64,000 nt of DNA from Paenalkalicoccus suaedae (GCF_006965545.2 NZ_CP041372.2:2728001-2792000); one strand, 5' to 3'; shown: positions 24,432 to 37,843, counted from the stretch's first letter. A program made the numbers and translations. Notes: a model not told the origin generated them from the sequence alone.

Positions 24432-25322
24432 ATGAAAAAGCTTTTAGTATTATCTGGAGTATCTTTACTTACTCTAGCAGCATGTAACACAGAGGACGCG
24501 CAGGACGTCGAGTCAATCTTAACGTCATCTATTGAAGCGATGGAAGAAGTAGAATCATATGCGGCAGATATGGAAATGACACAAACAATGGGCATGGGGG
24601 ACGGCGAGTCTCTTACAATGACATCTACTGGCGAAATGATCATGTCAAACAACCCATTAGCTCTTGAGCAACGCATGGAGATGGACATGGGTGAGATGAA
24701 CATGGGCGAAGGTCCAATGGCTTACACAGCCTACTTCTCTGAAGAGGAAGGATTCTTTATGGAGGAGCCAACGTTAGGTGGTTGGATCAAGCTACCTGAG
24801 TCTGAGATGGATGCAATTCTACAAATGGAGCAAATGAGCCCACAGGAGCAATTACGCCCACTCCAATCGTACATTTCTGAGCTAAGCCTAGAAACAACGG
24901 ATGATGAGTACATCATTACGCTATCTGGTGAAGATATCGACATGAACGCGTTCATGCAGGAATTCCAAGGCCTTGGAGTAGAAGGAATGGATGAAATGAT
25001 GGAAGTTATGGAAGAGATCGATGTAAGCAGCTTAAATTACGTAATCCACATTGACAAAGAAACAAATTATCAAACAGAAGCACAAATCGACATGGTTATG
25101 TCTATGGACATGATGGGTCAATCGTTTGACTCTGAGCAAAGCATCCACATGCTATTCCGTGACTTTAACGAAGTAGGTCCAGTTGAAATTCCTCAAGAAG
25201 TTATTGATAACGCGCAAGACCTAGAGGACATGATGGACGCGGAAATGGACTTCGAGATGGATGAAGACATGGAAATCGAAATGGAAGAAGATGTTGACGT
25301 AGAGGAAGATACAGAAGAGTAA
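24432..25322 (+). CDS. Met-rich acidic lipoprotein (DUF6612-like)
   Basis: 296 residues with a lipoprotein signal, lipobox LAAC (C18). The body looks like the LolA/LppX-like beta fold of the DUF6612 lipoproteins (SYAADMEMTQTMGM, LEQRMEMDMGEMNMG, YIITLSGEDIDMN, YVIHIDKETNYQTEAQIDMVM). Composition is striking: I count 37 Met in 296, mostly in alternating Met-acidic runs, and the last 35 residues are almost all Asp/Glu/Met. The role is unknown; Met-rich surfaces can bind Cu(I) or quench oxidants (inference only). ATG 24432 follows GGAGG; upstream GACAAA/TTTGTC (24334-24356) is an inverted repeat. Confidence 0.8.
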   Translation: MKKLLVLSGVSLLTLAACNTEDAQDVESILTSSIEAMEEVESYAADMEMTQTMGMGDGESLTMTSTGEMIMSNNPLALEQRMEMDMGEMNMGEGPMAYTAYFSEEEGFFMEEPTLGGWIKLPESEMDAILQMEQMSPQEQLRPLQSYISELSLETTDDEYIITLSGEDIDMNAFMQEFQGLGVEGMDEMMEVMEEIDVSSLNYVIHIDKETNYQTEAQIDMVMSMDMMGQSFDSEQSIHMLFRDFNEVGPVEIPQEVIDNAQDLEDMMDAEMDFEMDEDMEIEMEEDVDVEEDTEE

Positions 25323-25342
25323 TTTCTAGATGGTCGTTTTAA

Positions 25343-25378
25343 GTAAGTCCCTATCTTAACTGGTAGGGGCTTTTTTTA
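25343..25378 (+). terminator. Terminator of the Met-rich lipoprotein gene
   Basis: AAGTCCCTA (25345-25353) pairs with TAGGGGCTT (25364-25372), then T7. Confidence 0.85.
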
Positions 25379-25427
25379 ATTTTGAATGACACACTTGATT
25401 ATGCCTCTACTTTGCTTTGCACGTGGC

Positions 25428-25469
25428 TGGTACTTCGTTTGGGAGTTCTGGTACTTCGTTTGTTCCTTC
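25428..25469. repeat. Two 21-nt units, keyword TGGTACTTCGTTTG
   Basis: 25428-25448 and 25449-25469 both open TGGTACTTCGTTTG and are exactly 21 nt long. It is the shortest of the periodic tracts in the window and lies in the convergent spacer between the lipoprotein gene and gapN. Nothing else is seen in 25379-25654. Confidence 0.7.
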
Positions 25470-25654
25470 TACCGTGTTTACTATTAAAACCTATTTGAAC
25501 CAACTGCCAGCCAACTATATGCAACCACTATCTCCAACATAGTTACGATAAGAAGTGTATTTCTTATCTTTTTCTAACTAAAAACAGGAATCGACTAAAA
25601 TACAAGTCGATTCCTGCTATATTCTCAAGCAAAGACTCTAAAAGTCCTCACAAA

Positions 25655-27100
25655 TTATAGATTTAAAACGATAACTTTGTCACGCAGCATGGAGTCGATA
25701 CTACGTCCAATTCCTTGTACCCCTTGACCAGAGTTCTTCACTCCTAAGAATGGGAAGTGGTCAGGCCCACGTGATGTCTTACCGTTAACTTGAACAGTAC
25801 CTACGTTTAGCTTATCTGCAATAGTAAATGCGTTCTCTAAGTTTTTCGTAAAGATACTTGCTTGCAGGCCATACTGGTTACGTCGCTCAAGAGCAATTGC
25901 TTCTAGCTCATTGTGGATACGCATAACTGGTAGGACAGGTCCAAACTGCTCTTCCCACGCAACATCCATTTCTTCAGTAACATTATCTAACAGAGTAGGT
26001 CCGAGAAGGTTTGCTTCTTTCTTACCTTCCACTACTACTTTCGCACCTTTAGAAGTAGCGTCTTCAATAAGGCTTGTAACGAAATCAGCAGACTTTTGAT
26101 CGATCATAGGTGTTACATCTGCTTCTTCACTTGATTTACCTACCTTTAGCGCGGAAATACGTTCTTTTAGCTTTTCAACCAGTTCATCAGCTACGCTGTC
26201 TACAACCATGACACGCTTAATAGCCGTACAACGCTGTCCAGAGTAGCTTAATGCGCCGTTAACGATCTCTTTAGCAGTCTTATCAAGGTCAGCATCCTCA
26301 AGTACGATAGCTGGGTCTTTACCACCAAGCTCAAGTACGACTGGAATCATCGATGCTTTCTTCGCGATGTGCTGACCTGTCGCAGTACCACCAGTGAACG
26401 TGATCATATCAATTTTCTCGTGTGTGACAACAAAATCACCAATTACAGATCCACGTCCCGTTACTACGTTTAATACGCCTTCAGGTAATCCAGCTTTTAC
26501 TAATGCTTCGATCATTAATAGACCACTAATCGCACCTTGTGTAGCAGGCTTGAATACTACCGTATTACCTGTGATTAATGCTGGTGCAATTTTTGAAGCC
26601 GCTAAGTTAACAGGGTAGTTAAATGGCGCGATGGCAAGTACAACGCCATGAGGCACTTTTTGTACCATTGCCTTTGTAGCTTTGGTTGCTCCAGGGAATG
26701 CATCTCCTTGAATGAAGCTACCATGCGTACGTAATCCCTCTTCAGCCGTATGACGAATCAATTGCGCCGTTCTTTTTACTTCACTTTTAGCTGCAGAAAG
26801 CGTCTTTCCTACTTCAAGGTGAATCATCTCACCAATCTCATCCGTCATCTTCTCAAGCTCAGTCGCCCATCTATGCAGTAGCTCAGAACGCTCATAGCCT
26901 TCTGTTGCTTCCCAATTTTCTTGGACATCAGCTGTTTTATTAATCGCTGCATCAACCTCATCTTGACTTAATGCAGGAACCTCACCAACTAAAGAGTTGT
27001 CATCAGGAGAATAGATCTTGACAGTCTCTCCGTTCGCACTGCCTACCCATTCATTATTTACTAGTGTATTATATTTACTGTTAAGTTGACGTAAAGCCAT
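25655..27100 (-). CDS. gapN: NADP+-dependent non-phosphorylating glyceraldehyde-3-phosphate dehydrogenase
   Basis: 481 residues, ALDH superfamily. It oxidises glyceraldehyde-3-P directly to 3-phosphoglycerate with NADP+, bypassing GAPDH and PGK and making NADPH. Seen: APFNYPVN, VFKPATQG, FTGGTATG, LELGGKDP (E257), SYSGQRCTAIK with C291, and the GapN-type C-terminus SRGPDHFPFLGVKNSG. Start: ATG 27100 has GGAGAGTGAG at about ten bases; a GTG nine bases upstream overlaps that site. The C-terminal block and the QRCTAIKRV motif favour GapN over succinate-semialdehyde dehydrogenase. Confidence 0.9.
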   Translation of the reverse strand: MALRQLNSKYNTLVNNEWVGSANGETVKIYSPDDNSLVGEVPALSQDEVDAAINKTADVQENWEATEGYERSELLHRWATELEKMTDEIGEMIHLEVGKTLSAAKSEVKRTAQLIRHTAEEGLRTHGSFIQGDAFPGATKATKAMVQKVPHGVVLAIAPFNYPVNLAASKIAPALITGNTVVFKPATQGAISGLLMIEALVKAGLPEGVLNVVTGRGSVIGDFVVTHEKIDMITFTGGTATGQHIAKKASMIPVVLELGGKDPAIVLEDADLDKTAKEIVNGALSYSGQRCTAIKRVMVVDSVADELVEKLKERISALKVGKSSEEADVTPMIDQKSADFVTSLIEDATSKGAKVVVEGKKEANLLGPTLLDNVTEEMDVAWEEQFGPVLPVMRIHNELEAIALERRNQYGLQASIFTKNLENAFTIADKLNVGTVQVNGKTSRGPDHFPFLGVKNSGQGVQGIGRSIDSMLRDKVIVLNL

Positions 27101-27563
27101 GTAACTCACTCTCCAATCTTTGTAATGCTTTTAATTAAACCATGTGAAAACTCTTACAAACAACTACTTTGCTCAAAATAAGCTGATTTTTAACGTTCTT
27201 TATATGAGTACTGTCCGTCTAATAGAGACAATATTCAGAAATTATCTAACATGTTTCGGTGCACTAAATTTCTACTATAATAATTACGAGCTAGTATATG
27301 TCGTTCGTTATAGTGTATCATATACTCCATTATGACAAGTATTTACTCTATTGCTAATTAATTTGACTAGAGGGGTAAGCGCGCTTGTTAAGCCCTCTCC
27401 TCTTTCTTTTATCAGAAAAATTTGCTTCATCGTTCGCTTCGATTAACGATTATAATTTCTTATTTACGACTATGCATAAGCTGTATAAGATTGTTCGCTA
27501 TAATAATAAACCGATGTCCGACAAAATGAATCTTCTCAATAGAATTTTCTTCTTTAAGACAAC
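27101..27563. other. AT-rich spacer between gapN and the tRNA array
   Basis: No gene is seen. An 8-bp inverted repeat AGTATATG/CATATACT (27293-27300, 27319-27326) and a GC-rich patch GAGGGG...CCCTC with an AAGCGCGCTT palindrome near 27380 are the only structures. The gapN promoter must lie in the part next to 27100. Confidence 0.6.
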
Positions 27564-27591
27564 AAAAAACCTTATCTCTAATGAGATAAGG
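27564..27591 (-). terminator. Terminator of the rrn-tRNA operon
   Basis: CCTTATCTC (27570-27578) pairs with GAGATAAGG (27583-27591), loop TAAT, with A6 on the plus strand giving U residues on the minus transcript. It follows the last tRNA (Lys). Confidence 0.9.
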
Positions 27592-27605
27592 TGAAAAGTT
27601 AAAAA

Positions 27606-27681
27606 TGGTGAGCCATGAAGGACTCGAACCTTCGACCCTCTGATTAAAAGTCAGATGCTCTACCAACTGAGCTAATGGCTC
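27606..27681 (-). tRNA. tRNA-Lys (anticodon TTT)
   Basis: 76 bases with CCA; anticodon stem TCTGA/TCAGA, loop CTTTTAA. Last tRNA of the array. Confidence 0.96.
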
Positions 27682-27696
27682 TTATTAAAAATAAGA

Positions 27697-27771
27697 TGGT
27701 GACCCGTACGGGATTCGAACCCGTGTTACCGCCGTGAAAGGGCGGTGTCTTAACCACTTGACCAACGGGCC
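27697..27771 (-). tRNA. tRNA-Glu (anticodon TTC)
   Basis: 75 bases with CCA; anticodon stem CCGCC/GGCGG, loop CTTTCAC. Confidence 0.96.
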
Positions 27772-27797
27772 ATAGTTATCGCTTATTATTGGGAAAA

Positions 27798-27872
27798 TGG
27801 CTCCACAGGTAGGATTCGAACCTACGACCGATCGGTTAACAGCCGATAGCTCTACCACTGAGCTACTGTGGA
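27798..27872 (-). tRNA. tRNA-Asn (anticodon GTT)
   Basis: 75 bases with CCA; anticodon stem ATCGG/CCGAT, loop CTGTTAA. Confidence 0.96.
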
Positions 27873-27877
27873 ACAAA

Positions 27878-27954
<77 letters not shown>

Positions 27955-27971
27955 ATTAATAAGCATAAAAA

Positions 27972-28045
27972 TGGAGCGGGTGATGAGAATCGAACTCACA
28001 TCATCAGCTTGGAAGGCTGAGGTTTTACCACTAAACTACACCCGC
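27972..28045 (-). tRNA. tRNA-Gly (anticodon TCC)
   Basis: 74 bases with CCA; anticodon stem TCAGC/GCTGA, loop CTTCCAA. Confidence 0.96.
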
Positions 28046-28071
28046 GTAGTTAAAGAAATATGAAATTAAAA

Positions 28072-28148
28072 TGGCGCGCCCGAGAGGAGTCGAACCCCTA
28101 ACCTTTTGATCCGTAGTCAAACGCTCTATCCAATTGAGCTACGGGCGC
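28072..28148 (-). tRNA. tRNA-Arg (anticodon ACG)
   Basis: 77 bases with CCA; anticodon stem TTTGA/TCAAA, loop CTACGGA. A34 is expected to be edited to inosine. Confidence 0.96.
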
Positions 28149-28164
28149 GTATATGAGTATCTTC

Positions 28165-28239
28165 TGGAGCGGAAAACGGGATTCGAACCCGCGACCCCCA
28201 CCTTGGCAAGGTGGTGCTCTACCACTGAGCTATTTCCGC
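28165..28239 (-). tRNA. tRNA-Gly (anticodon GCC)
   Basis: 75 bases with CCA; anticodon stem CCACC/GGTGG, loop TTGCCAA. Confidence 0.96.
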
Positions 28240-28246
28240 AAGTAAT

Positions 28247-28321
28247 TGGCAGGGCTAGCAGGATTCGAACCTGCGAGTCACGGAATCAAAATCCGATGCC
28301 TTACCGCTTGGCTATAGCCCT
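28247..28321 (-). tRNA. tRNA-Gln (anticodon TTG)
   Basis: 75 bases with CCA; loop TTTTGAT between CGGA and TCCG, so the anticodon is TTG. Confidence 0.95.
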
Positions 28322-28341
28322 TCATTACTATAAGGAATAAA

Positions 28342-28418
28342 TGGGGCGACTGATGGGAATTGAACCCACGAGTGCCGGAATCACAATCCGGTGCGTTAAC
28401 CACTTCGCCACAATCGCC
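28342..28418 (-). tRNA. tRNA-His (anticodon GTG)
   Basis: 77 bases with CCA and the encoded extra 5' G pairing C73; anticodon stem CCGGA/TCCGG, loop TTGTGAT. Confidence 0.96.
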
Positions 28419-28437
28419 GCATTACTATAAAATTAAT

Positions 28438-28511
28438 TGGCAGGGGTAGCAGGAATCGAACCCACATCAAAGGTTTTGGAGACCTTCGTTTTACCGTTAA
28501 ACTATACCCCT
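28438..28511 (-). tRNA. tRNA-Trp (anticodon CCA)
   Basis: 74 bases with CCA; anticodon stem AAGGT/ACCTT, loop CTCCAAA. Confidence 0.96.
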
Positions 28512-28517
28512 AAAAGC

Positions 28518-28601
28518 TGGTGGAGGGGGGCAGATTCGAACTGCCGAACCCGAGGGAGCGGATTTACAGTCCGCCGCGTTTAGCCACTTCGCTACCCCTC
28601 C
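28518..28601 (-). tRNA. tRNA-Tyr (anticodon GTA)
   Basis: 84 bases with long variable arm and CCA; anticodon stem GCGGA/TCCGC, loop CTGTAAA. Confidence 0.96.
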
Positions 28602-28622
28602 ACGTATAAAGTTGAAATAAAA

Positions 28623-28698
28623 TGGCGGTCCCGACGGGAATCGAACCCGCGATCTCCTGCGTGACAGGCAGGCATGTTAACCGCTACACCACGGGACC
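28623..28698 (-). tRNA. tRNA-Asp (anticodon GTC)
   Basis: 76 bases with CCA; anticodon stem CCTGC/GCAGG, loop CTGTCAC. Confidence 0.96.
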
Positions 28699-28720
28699 AC
28701 TTACTAGTTTTTAAAAATAA

Positions 28721-28813
28721 TGGCGGAGGAAGAGGGATTCGAACCCCCGCGCGGTTTGACCCGCCTGTCGGTTTTCAAGACCGATCCCTTCAGCCAGACT
28801 TGGGTATTCCTCC
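28721..28813 (-). tRNA. tRNA-Ser (anticodon TGA)
   Basis: 93 bases with long variable arm and CCA; anticodon stem TCGGT/ACCGA, loop CTTGAAA. Confidence 0.96.
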
Positions 28814-28824
28814 GAGTAAATATT

Positions 28825-28901
28825 TGGTAGCGGCGGAGGGGATCGAACCCCCGACCTCACGGGTATGAACCGTACGCTCTAGCCAGCTGAGCTACACCGC
28901 C
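28825..28901 (-). tRNA. tRNA-Met (elongator, anticodon CAT)
   Basis: 77 bases with CCA; anticodon loop TTCATAC. The GGCGGTG acceptor is that of the elongator, not the initiator. Confidence 0.94.
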
Positions 28902-28927
28902 AAATAAACCAATTATTAAAATGTATA

Positions 28928-29003
28928 TGGTGGAGCCTAGCGGGATCGAACCGCTGACCTCCTGCGTGCAAAGCAGGCGCTCTCCCAGCTGAGCTAAGGC
29001 CCC
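28928..29003 (-). tRNA. tRNA-Ala (anticodon TGC)
   Basis: 76 bases with CCA; anticodon stem CCTGC/GCAGG, loop TTTGCAC. First tRNA after 5S. Confidence 0.96.
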
Positions 29004-29012
29004 ATATGTACA

Positions 29013-29128
<116 letters not shown>

Positions 29129-29251
29129 ACTATGATTTCTTGCTCCGCTGTGCGAATCAAGAAAGATAAAGGTCGTTGACCTTTCAAAACTGGATAGTGA
29201 ACATGTAGAAGAAGAATCGTCTTAGTTGACGCCTTCTGTAAAACTATATAT

Positions 29252-32191
<2,940 letters not shown>

Positions 32192-32430
32192 TAACTTACT
32201 GTTAGGACGTCGTTTTACTTCTTGGCTATCTTCTAAGACACTCGGAAAAACCTTTCGTTTGTTTCCAAACGGATGATTTTCCGGTGATTCTTTTCTACAT
32301 GTTCTTACTATCCAGTTTTCAAAGGTCAACTCGGAATAGACCCCACAAGGGGTTCTTCCGGAGAGGCTTACCCTCTCAAAACTAAACAAAAGGATCGAAT
32401 GCGAAGTTCGATTGAGCTTAATGCTCCTTA

Positions 32431-33999
<1,569 letters not shown>

Positions 34000-34195
34000 T
34001 CGTCGAAGTTTGAACTTCTGACTAACGTTCGAGTAAACTCGAACAACGAATCTAGCGATTCATTTTGAAGAACTAGGTTCTTCATTTAAAAAAATTGACG
34101 AGATGGTTTTCATCTCTTTTAATTCCTTCGCTTCGTCTTTTGTTTAGTTTTCAAAGAGCAATTTCTTGCTTGCCGCTCGTTTTGGCGACTTTTAT

Positions 34196-34224
34196 AATAT
34201 ATCATTTGTCACATTCAGTGTCAA
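34196..34224 (-). promoter_or_regulatory. rrn promoter P2
   Basis: TTGACA (34219-34224) and TATATT (34196-34201) on the minus strand with a 17-base spacer, about 200 bases upstream of 16S. Confidence 0.85.
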
Positions 34225-34294
34225 CATCTTTTTTTAAAATGTTTTGTTCAGTTAGTGACGTTTGATTTGTTATCGCGTCTCAGCGACAAGTAAT

Positions 34295-34323
34295 ACTATA
34301 TCAAGATAATATTACTTTGGCAA
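34295..34323 (-). promoter_or_regulatory. rrn promoter P1
   Basis: TTGCCA (34318-34323) and TATAGT (34295-34300) on the minus strand with a 17-base spacer, about 100 bases upstream of P2. Tandem promoters are usual for Bacillus rrn operons. The rest of 34324-34461 is AT-rich spacer. Confidence 0.8.
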
Positions 34324-34461
34324 TACTTTTTTCAAAAAAAGTTTTAATTAATTTTTTCCTGAAGAAGTGTGCAGAAATAAGTATACCTATCCCTCCCTCT
34401 CTGGTCAATAATCAATCGACTCGAATCTACAATCTTTTTTTGATCTCTATATAAGATGAGA

Positions 34462-34491
34462 TTGACAGACCTATAGAATCAGACATATTAT
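34462..34491 (+). promoter_or_regulatory. Promoter of bioY
   Basis: TTGACA (34462-34467) and TATTAT (34486-34491) with an 18-base spacer; the BirA operator begins inside the -10 box. Confidence 0.7.
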
Positions 34492-34527
34492 AATGTTAAC
34501 CTCATATTTAAAAGTGGTTAACATTAT
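34490..34527. promoter_or_regulatory. BirA operator
   Basis: ATAATGTTAACC and GGTTAACATTAT are perfect 12-bp inverted arms around a 14-base spacer, the form of the Firmicutes biotin-operon operator. It covers the transcription start of bioY, so BirA-biotinyl-AMP should repress uptake when biotin is plentiful. Confidence 0.9.
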
Positions 34528-34544
34528 GCAAAAGGAGGATAACA

Positions 34545-35114
34545 ATGAACAAAAAACGCTTCTCCACTTCAGACATAACGATCGCAGCAATGTTTGTCGC
34601 ATTAATGGCTATAGGTGCAAATGCTACGGCCATGGTTACCGTCGGTACGGTACCACTTACGTTTCAAACGGTTATTGCTATCTTAGCAGGTGCACTTCTT
34701 GGGTCACGCTTAGGAACATTTTCTATGATAGGTTACATAGCGATTGGGTTAGCCGGTCTTCCTATCTTCTCTGGATTAACTGGAGGATTTGGCACACTCA
34801 CTGTTTCAACCTTTGGATTTATTTTATCATTTCCTATTATTGCTCTTGTTACTGGATTAATTATAGAAAGAAAAGGCTCTTTCCTATTAGCTGCAATAGC
34901 AGGACTAATTACCAACTACGCTATAGGCGTTCCCTATCTATATATTCACACTGCATTCATCTTACAAATACCTAATATTTCATTTGTAGCTTTATCACTT
35001 GGAATGGTTCCGTTCTTTATTAAAGATAGTATATTAGCTGTCTTTGCATCTGTCCTCGCACCTAGAATCAAACGCGCGGTTTCTTATAATAGAATAAATA
35101 AACGAGCAGCATGA
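34545..35114 (+). CDS. bioY: Biotin ECF transporter substrate-binding subunit BioY
   Basis: 189 residues, six membrane spans, the S-component that captures biotin and works with the ECF energising module encoded elsewhere. Seen: MFVALMAIGANATAMV, VPLTFQTVIAILAGALLGSRLG, FSMIGYIAIGLAGLPIF, GLTGGFGTL, FILSFPIIALVTGLI, the usual BioY blocks. ATG 34545 follows AAAAGGAGG. Its regulation by BirA is shown by the operator upstream. In B. subtilis the copy next to yuiF is called yuiG. Confidence 0.95.
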   Translation: MNKKRFSTSDITIAAMFVALMAIGANATAMVTVGTVPLTFQTVIAILAGALLGSRLGTFSMIGYIAIGLAGLPIFSGLTGGFGTLTVSTFGFILSFPIIALVTGLIIERKGSFLLAAIAGLITNYAIGVPYLYIHTAFILQIPNISFVALSLGMVPFFIKDSILAVFASVLAPRIKRAVSYNRINKRAA

Positions 35115-35126
35115 GTTTAAACCACC

Positions 35127-35166
35127 AAAAAGACCTGAGAATGGAATCGATTCTCAGGTCTTTTTA
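35127..35166. terminator. Bidirectional terminator bioY / yuiF
   Basis: GACCTGAGAAT (35132-35142) pairs with ATTCTCAGGTC (35150-35160), flanked by A5 and T5. Confidence 0.92.
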
Positions 35167-36531
35167 CTATAGTATCATCGCAGCAAGGAAGCCGAAGATG
35201 ATTAATGGAATATTAAAGTGTAAGAAAGTAGGTACACAAGTGTCCCAAATGTGATTGTGCTGACCGTCAGCATTTAGTCCAGCCGTCGGTCCTAGCGTAC
35301 TATCCGATGCAGGTGATCCTGCATCTCCAAGTGCCGCTGCAGTTCCAATGAGCGCGATCGTAGCCATTGGGGAAAATCCAACAGCAGTCGCTAATGGTAC
35401 AAAAATGACAGCAATAATAGGAATAGTCGCAAAGGAAGAACCAATCCCCATTGTAATGAAGAGTCCAAGGACAAGCATGACGATCGCTGCAAGAGCACGA
35501 TTGTCTCCGATAAAGCCAGATGCATTATCAACTAATAGTTCCACATGACCCGTCTCTCTAATTACTTCTGCAAATCCACCAGCTGTGATCATGATAAACC
35601 CAATAAACGCAAGCATCTTCATCCCGCTTGTAAGTAATGTATCCGCGTCTGATAGTGAGGCGCGTTTTGTTACCTGTAAATACACGAAGTACGCATAGAG
35701 AATAATGATACCTGTAAGAGACCCTACCAACATCGAATTTGTCGTAATTTGAACAGCTACAACAGCAACTATAGAAGTAACTGCAATCACGTTACCGAAC
35801 AAGGAGCTCTCTTGTGGCTCTGATGTGCTCTCCGTTTGCGTTAATGATCGATCCTCGTATTCACGTGGTTTCTTATAAGAAATAAAGATAGCGATTAATA
35901 AACCTACGAGCATCCCAGAGACTGGTATCAGCATCGCTTGAGGTACCATGCTAAGTGATACGTTCATGCCGTTCTCATTTAAGTTAGGTACGAGGATCTC
36001 TTCTTGGAAGACGAGTCCGTAACCTGCTGGGATGAGTAAGTATGGTGCCTTTAATCCGAAAGTTAATGCCGTTGCTGTAGCGCGTCGGTCGAGCTTAAGC
36101 TCGTTGAACACATACAATAGTGGCGGGATTAATATTGGAATAAATGCAATGTGGATCGGAATTAAGTTTTGTGAAAAGCTTGAAATAAGTGCAATGATAA
36201 GAACGATAAGTACCTTTGTTAAGGAACGTCTGCGCGATTCACCCTGCTTCCCAATTAATCGTACCGCTTTTTCAACTAAGAGCTTTGGAAGTCCCGTGTA
36301 ACTGATACCTACTGCAAAGGCTCCGAGTAGGCCGTAGCTGAGCGCGACGGTTACGCCTCCTTCGAGTCCTGATTGGAACGCTGTGATCGTGTCCTGCAGG
36401 CTCATGCCTGAGACTAACCCACCGGCAAATGCGCCGATAGCAAGTGCTAATACAACGTGGACACGAAACAGGCTTAGTATGATCATTAATAGTACTGCTA
36501 CGATAACAGCATTCATAACTAATTTCCCCAT
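35167..36531 (-). CDS. yuiF: Na+/H+ antiporter-family (NhaC-like) amino acid permease YuiF
   Basis: 454 residues, about 11-12 membrane spans (RVHVVLALAIGAFAGGLVSG at the start, SFSQNLIPIHIAFIPILIPP, GSSFATIPIIAVIFVPLA, LGDAGSPASDSTLGPTAGLNADG near the end). The last block with its SPASDSTLGPTAG is typical of the YuiF/Na+-H+ antiporter-like family in the ion-transporter superfamily. B. subtilis YuiF is annotated as a putative amino acid permease; substrate is not shown here. It lies tail-to-tail with bioY, as in B. subtilis. Confidence 0.85.
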   Translation of the reverse strand: MGKLVMNAVIVAVLLMIILSLFRVHVVLALAIGAFAGGLVSGMSLQDTITAFQSGLEGGVTVALSYGLLGAFAVGISYTGLPKLLVEKAVRLIGKQGESRRRSLTKVLIVLIIALISSFSQNLIPIHIAFIPILIPPLLYVFNELKLDRRATATALTFGLKAPYLLIPAGYGLVFQEEILVPNLNENGMNVSLSMVPQAMLIPVSGMLVGLLIAIFISYKKPREYEDRSLTQTESTSEPQESSLFGNVIAVTSIVAVVAVQITTNSMLVGSLTGIIILYAYFVYLQVTKRASLSDADTLLTSGMKMLAFIGFIMITAGGFAEVIRETGHVELLVDNASGFIGDNRALAAIVMLVLGLFITMGIGSSFATIPIIAVIFVPLATAVGFSPMATIALIGTAAALGDAGSPASDSTLGPTAGLNADGQHNHIWDTCVPTFLHFNIPLIIFGFLAAMIL

Positions 36532-36662
36532 TTCCTTTTGTTCTTTAGCGAACTAAAATGTTTACCAGTAGTTAAACTATCATCGTTTTATTCATCTGTC
36601 AACAGGGAGAAACCACATTGATAGTGCTTCATATTCACGTAACCGCTCTCATTTTAACCGCA

Positions 36663-36697
36663 TAAAAAAGCACTGCGGCAAAGATACCGCAGTGCTA
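36663..36697 (-). terminator. Terminator of the dctQMP operon
   Basis: AGCACTGCGG (36669-36678) pairs perfectly with CCGCAGTGCT (36687-36696); A6 on the plus strand. Confidence 0.9.
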
Positions 36698-36715
36698 CTT
36701 TCTTCTATAATACTA

Positions 36716-37843
36716 TTACGCTTCGTCACCAGACATTTCTGCAATCTCTTCTTCTAACTTATCAAGAATCATTGCACCATCTTCTCCAACATCATCACGG
36801 AAGAAGTCACGAACCGGAACTGCTAGCTCACGGAATGCATCGCGCTCGTCTTCAGATAGCTCATAAATTTCCGTTGGATTATCAGTGTCATCCTCGATAA
36901 TGGATAGGAACTCTTCGTTTTGCTCGGCTTGAATATCAAATCCACGCTGCTTCATTTCTTCAATAGACTCATCAATAATCGATTGCGTCGCTTCATCTAG
37001 TCCATTGTAGAAGTCAGGATTCACAGTTGTCATTGTCACGTACATGTTGTGGTTAGAAATCGTCATGTGATCCTGTACTTCGTTGAAGTTAGCATCGGCG
37101 ATAAAGAAGATCGGGTTTTCTTGTCCATCAACTGTACCTTGCTGAAGACCTGTGTAAAGCTCACCCCAGCTCATTGCTGTCGGATCAGCACCGTAAGCTC
37201 TGTAAGATTCTAAAATTAGTGGAGATTCCTGCGTACGCATTTGGAATCCTTCAAAATCTTCTGGAGTTTGGATTGGCGTGCTTCCTGTCCACTGCATCGC
37301 ACCTTCTGTCCAGAAGGATAATGGCATAATGCTTTGCTCCACGTATTTCTCTGCTAAATCAACATTTAATGCTTCGGAGTCGTTTAGAATTTCCTGGCTT
37401 ACCTCCTGGTCGTCCGGGAAGAGGAACTGTAGGGCAAAGATATTTCCTTCAGGCACTAATGTACCTGTAAACCCAGGTGAGATGACAGCAAATTCTATAA
37501 TACCTTGTTGCAGTTGTTCTACTTGGTCTACTTCACTACCAAGTGCACCGAACTCATAAACGTCTAAAGTTAGAGCTCCATCTGATTTTTCGTTTAAAAG
37601 ATTCGCAAATTCTTGTGCATATTCGTATTGAACCTGCCCTTGCGTTTCTTCTACTACGATTCTCCAGTCTTGAGCTGCGATATCGCTAGTGTCTGTATTG
37701 CCTGCGTCTGCGTTGCCAGCATTACCATTGTTACCGGCATTGTTCCCTCCAGTTGCGTCATTTCCGTCGTTACCGCCGCCACATGCAGCTAGTAATAAAC
37801 TAAGTGATACTGCTCCTGTTAAGAGACCTGTTTTTTTCATCAT
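36716..37843 (-). CDS. dctP: TRAP transporter solute-binding lipoprotein
   Basis: 375 residues. A lipoprotein signal with lipobox LAAC (C21) is followed by a long Gly/Asn/Asp linker (GGGNDGNDATGGNNAGN and on) and the DctP-fold ligand-binding domain. Seen: FEGFQMRTQESP with the Arg that clamps the substrate carboxylate, AYGADPTAMSWGELYTGLQQGTVDGQENP, the family signature. Ligand is likely an organic acid. Starts at 37843 or 37840 (ATG ATG); no strong ribosome site, but a GGGGG lies 12 bases upstream. Third gene of the operon, 64 bases after dctM. Confidence 0.92.
   Translation of the reverse strand: MMKKTGLLTGAVSLSLLLAACGGGNDGNDATGGNNAGNNGNAGNADAGNTDTSDIAAQDWRIVVEETQGQVQYEYAQEFANLLNEKSDGALTLDVYEFGALGSEVDQVEQLQQGIIEFAVISPGFTGTLVPEGNIFALQFLFPDDQEVSQEILNDSEALNVDLAEKYVEQSIMPLSFWTEGAMQWTGSTPIQTPEDFEGFQMRTQESPLILESYRAYGADPTAMSWGELYTGLQQGTVDGQENPIFFIADANFNEVQDHMTISNHNMYVTMTTVNPDFYNGLDEATQSIIDESIEEMKQRGFDIQAEQNEEFLSIIEDDTDNPTEIYELSEDERDAFRELAVPVRDFFRDDVGEDGAMILDKLEEEIAEMSGDEA

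Noticed and set aside
27370-27402. GAGGGG...CCCTC hairpin with AAGCGCGCTT as a plus-strand terminator
   Set aside because: No plus-strand gene ends before it; it may be chance structure in the spacer.
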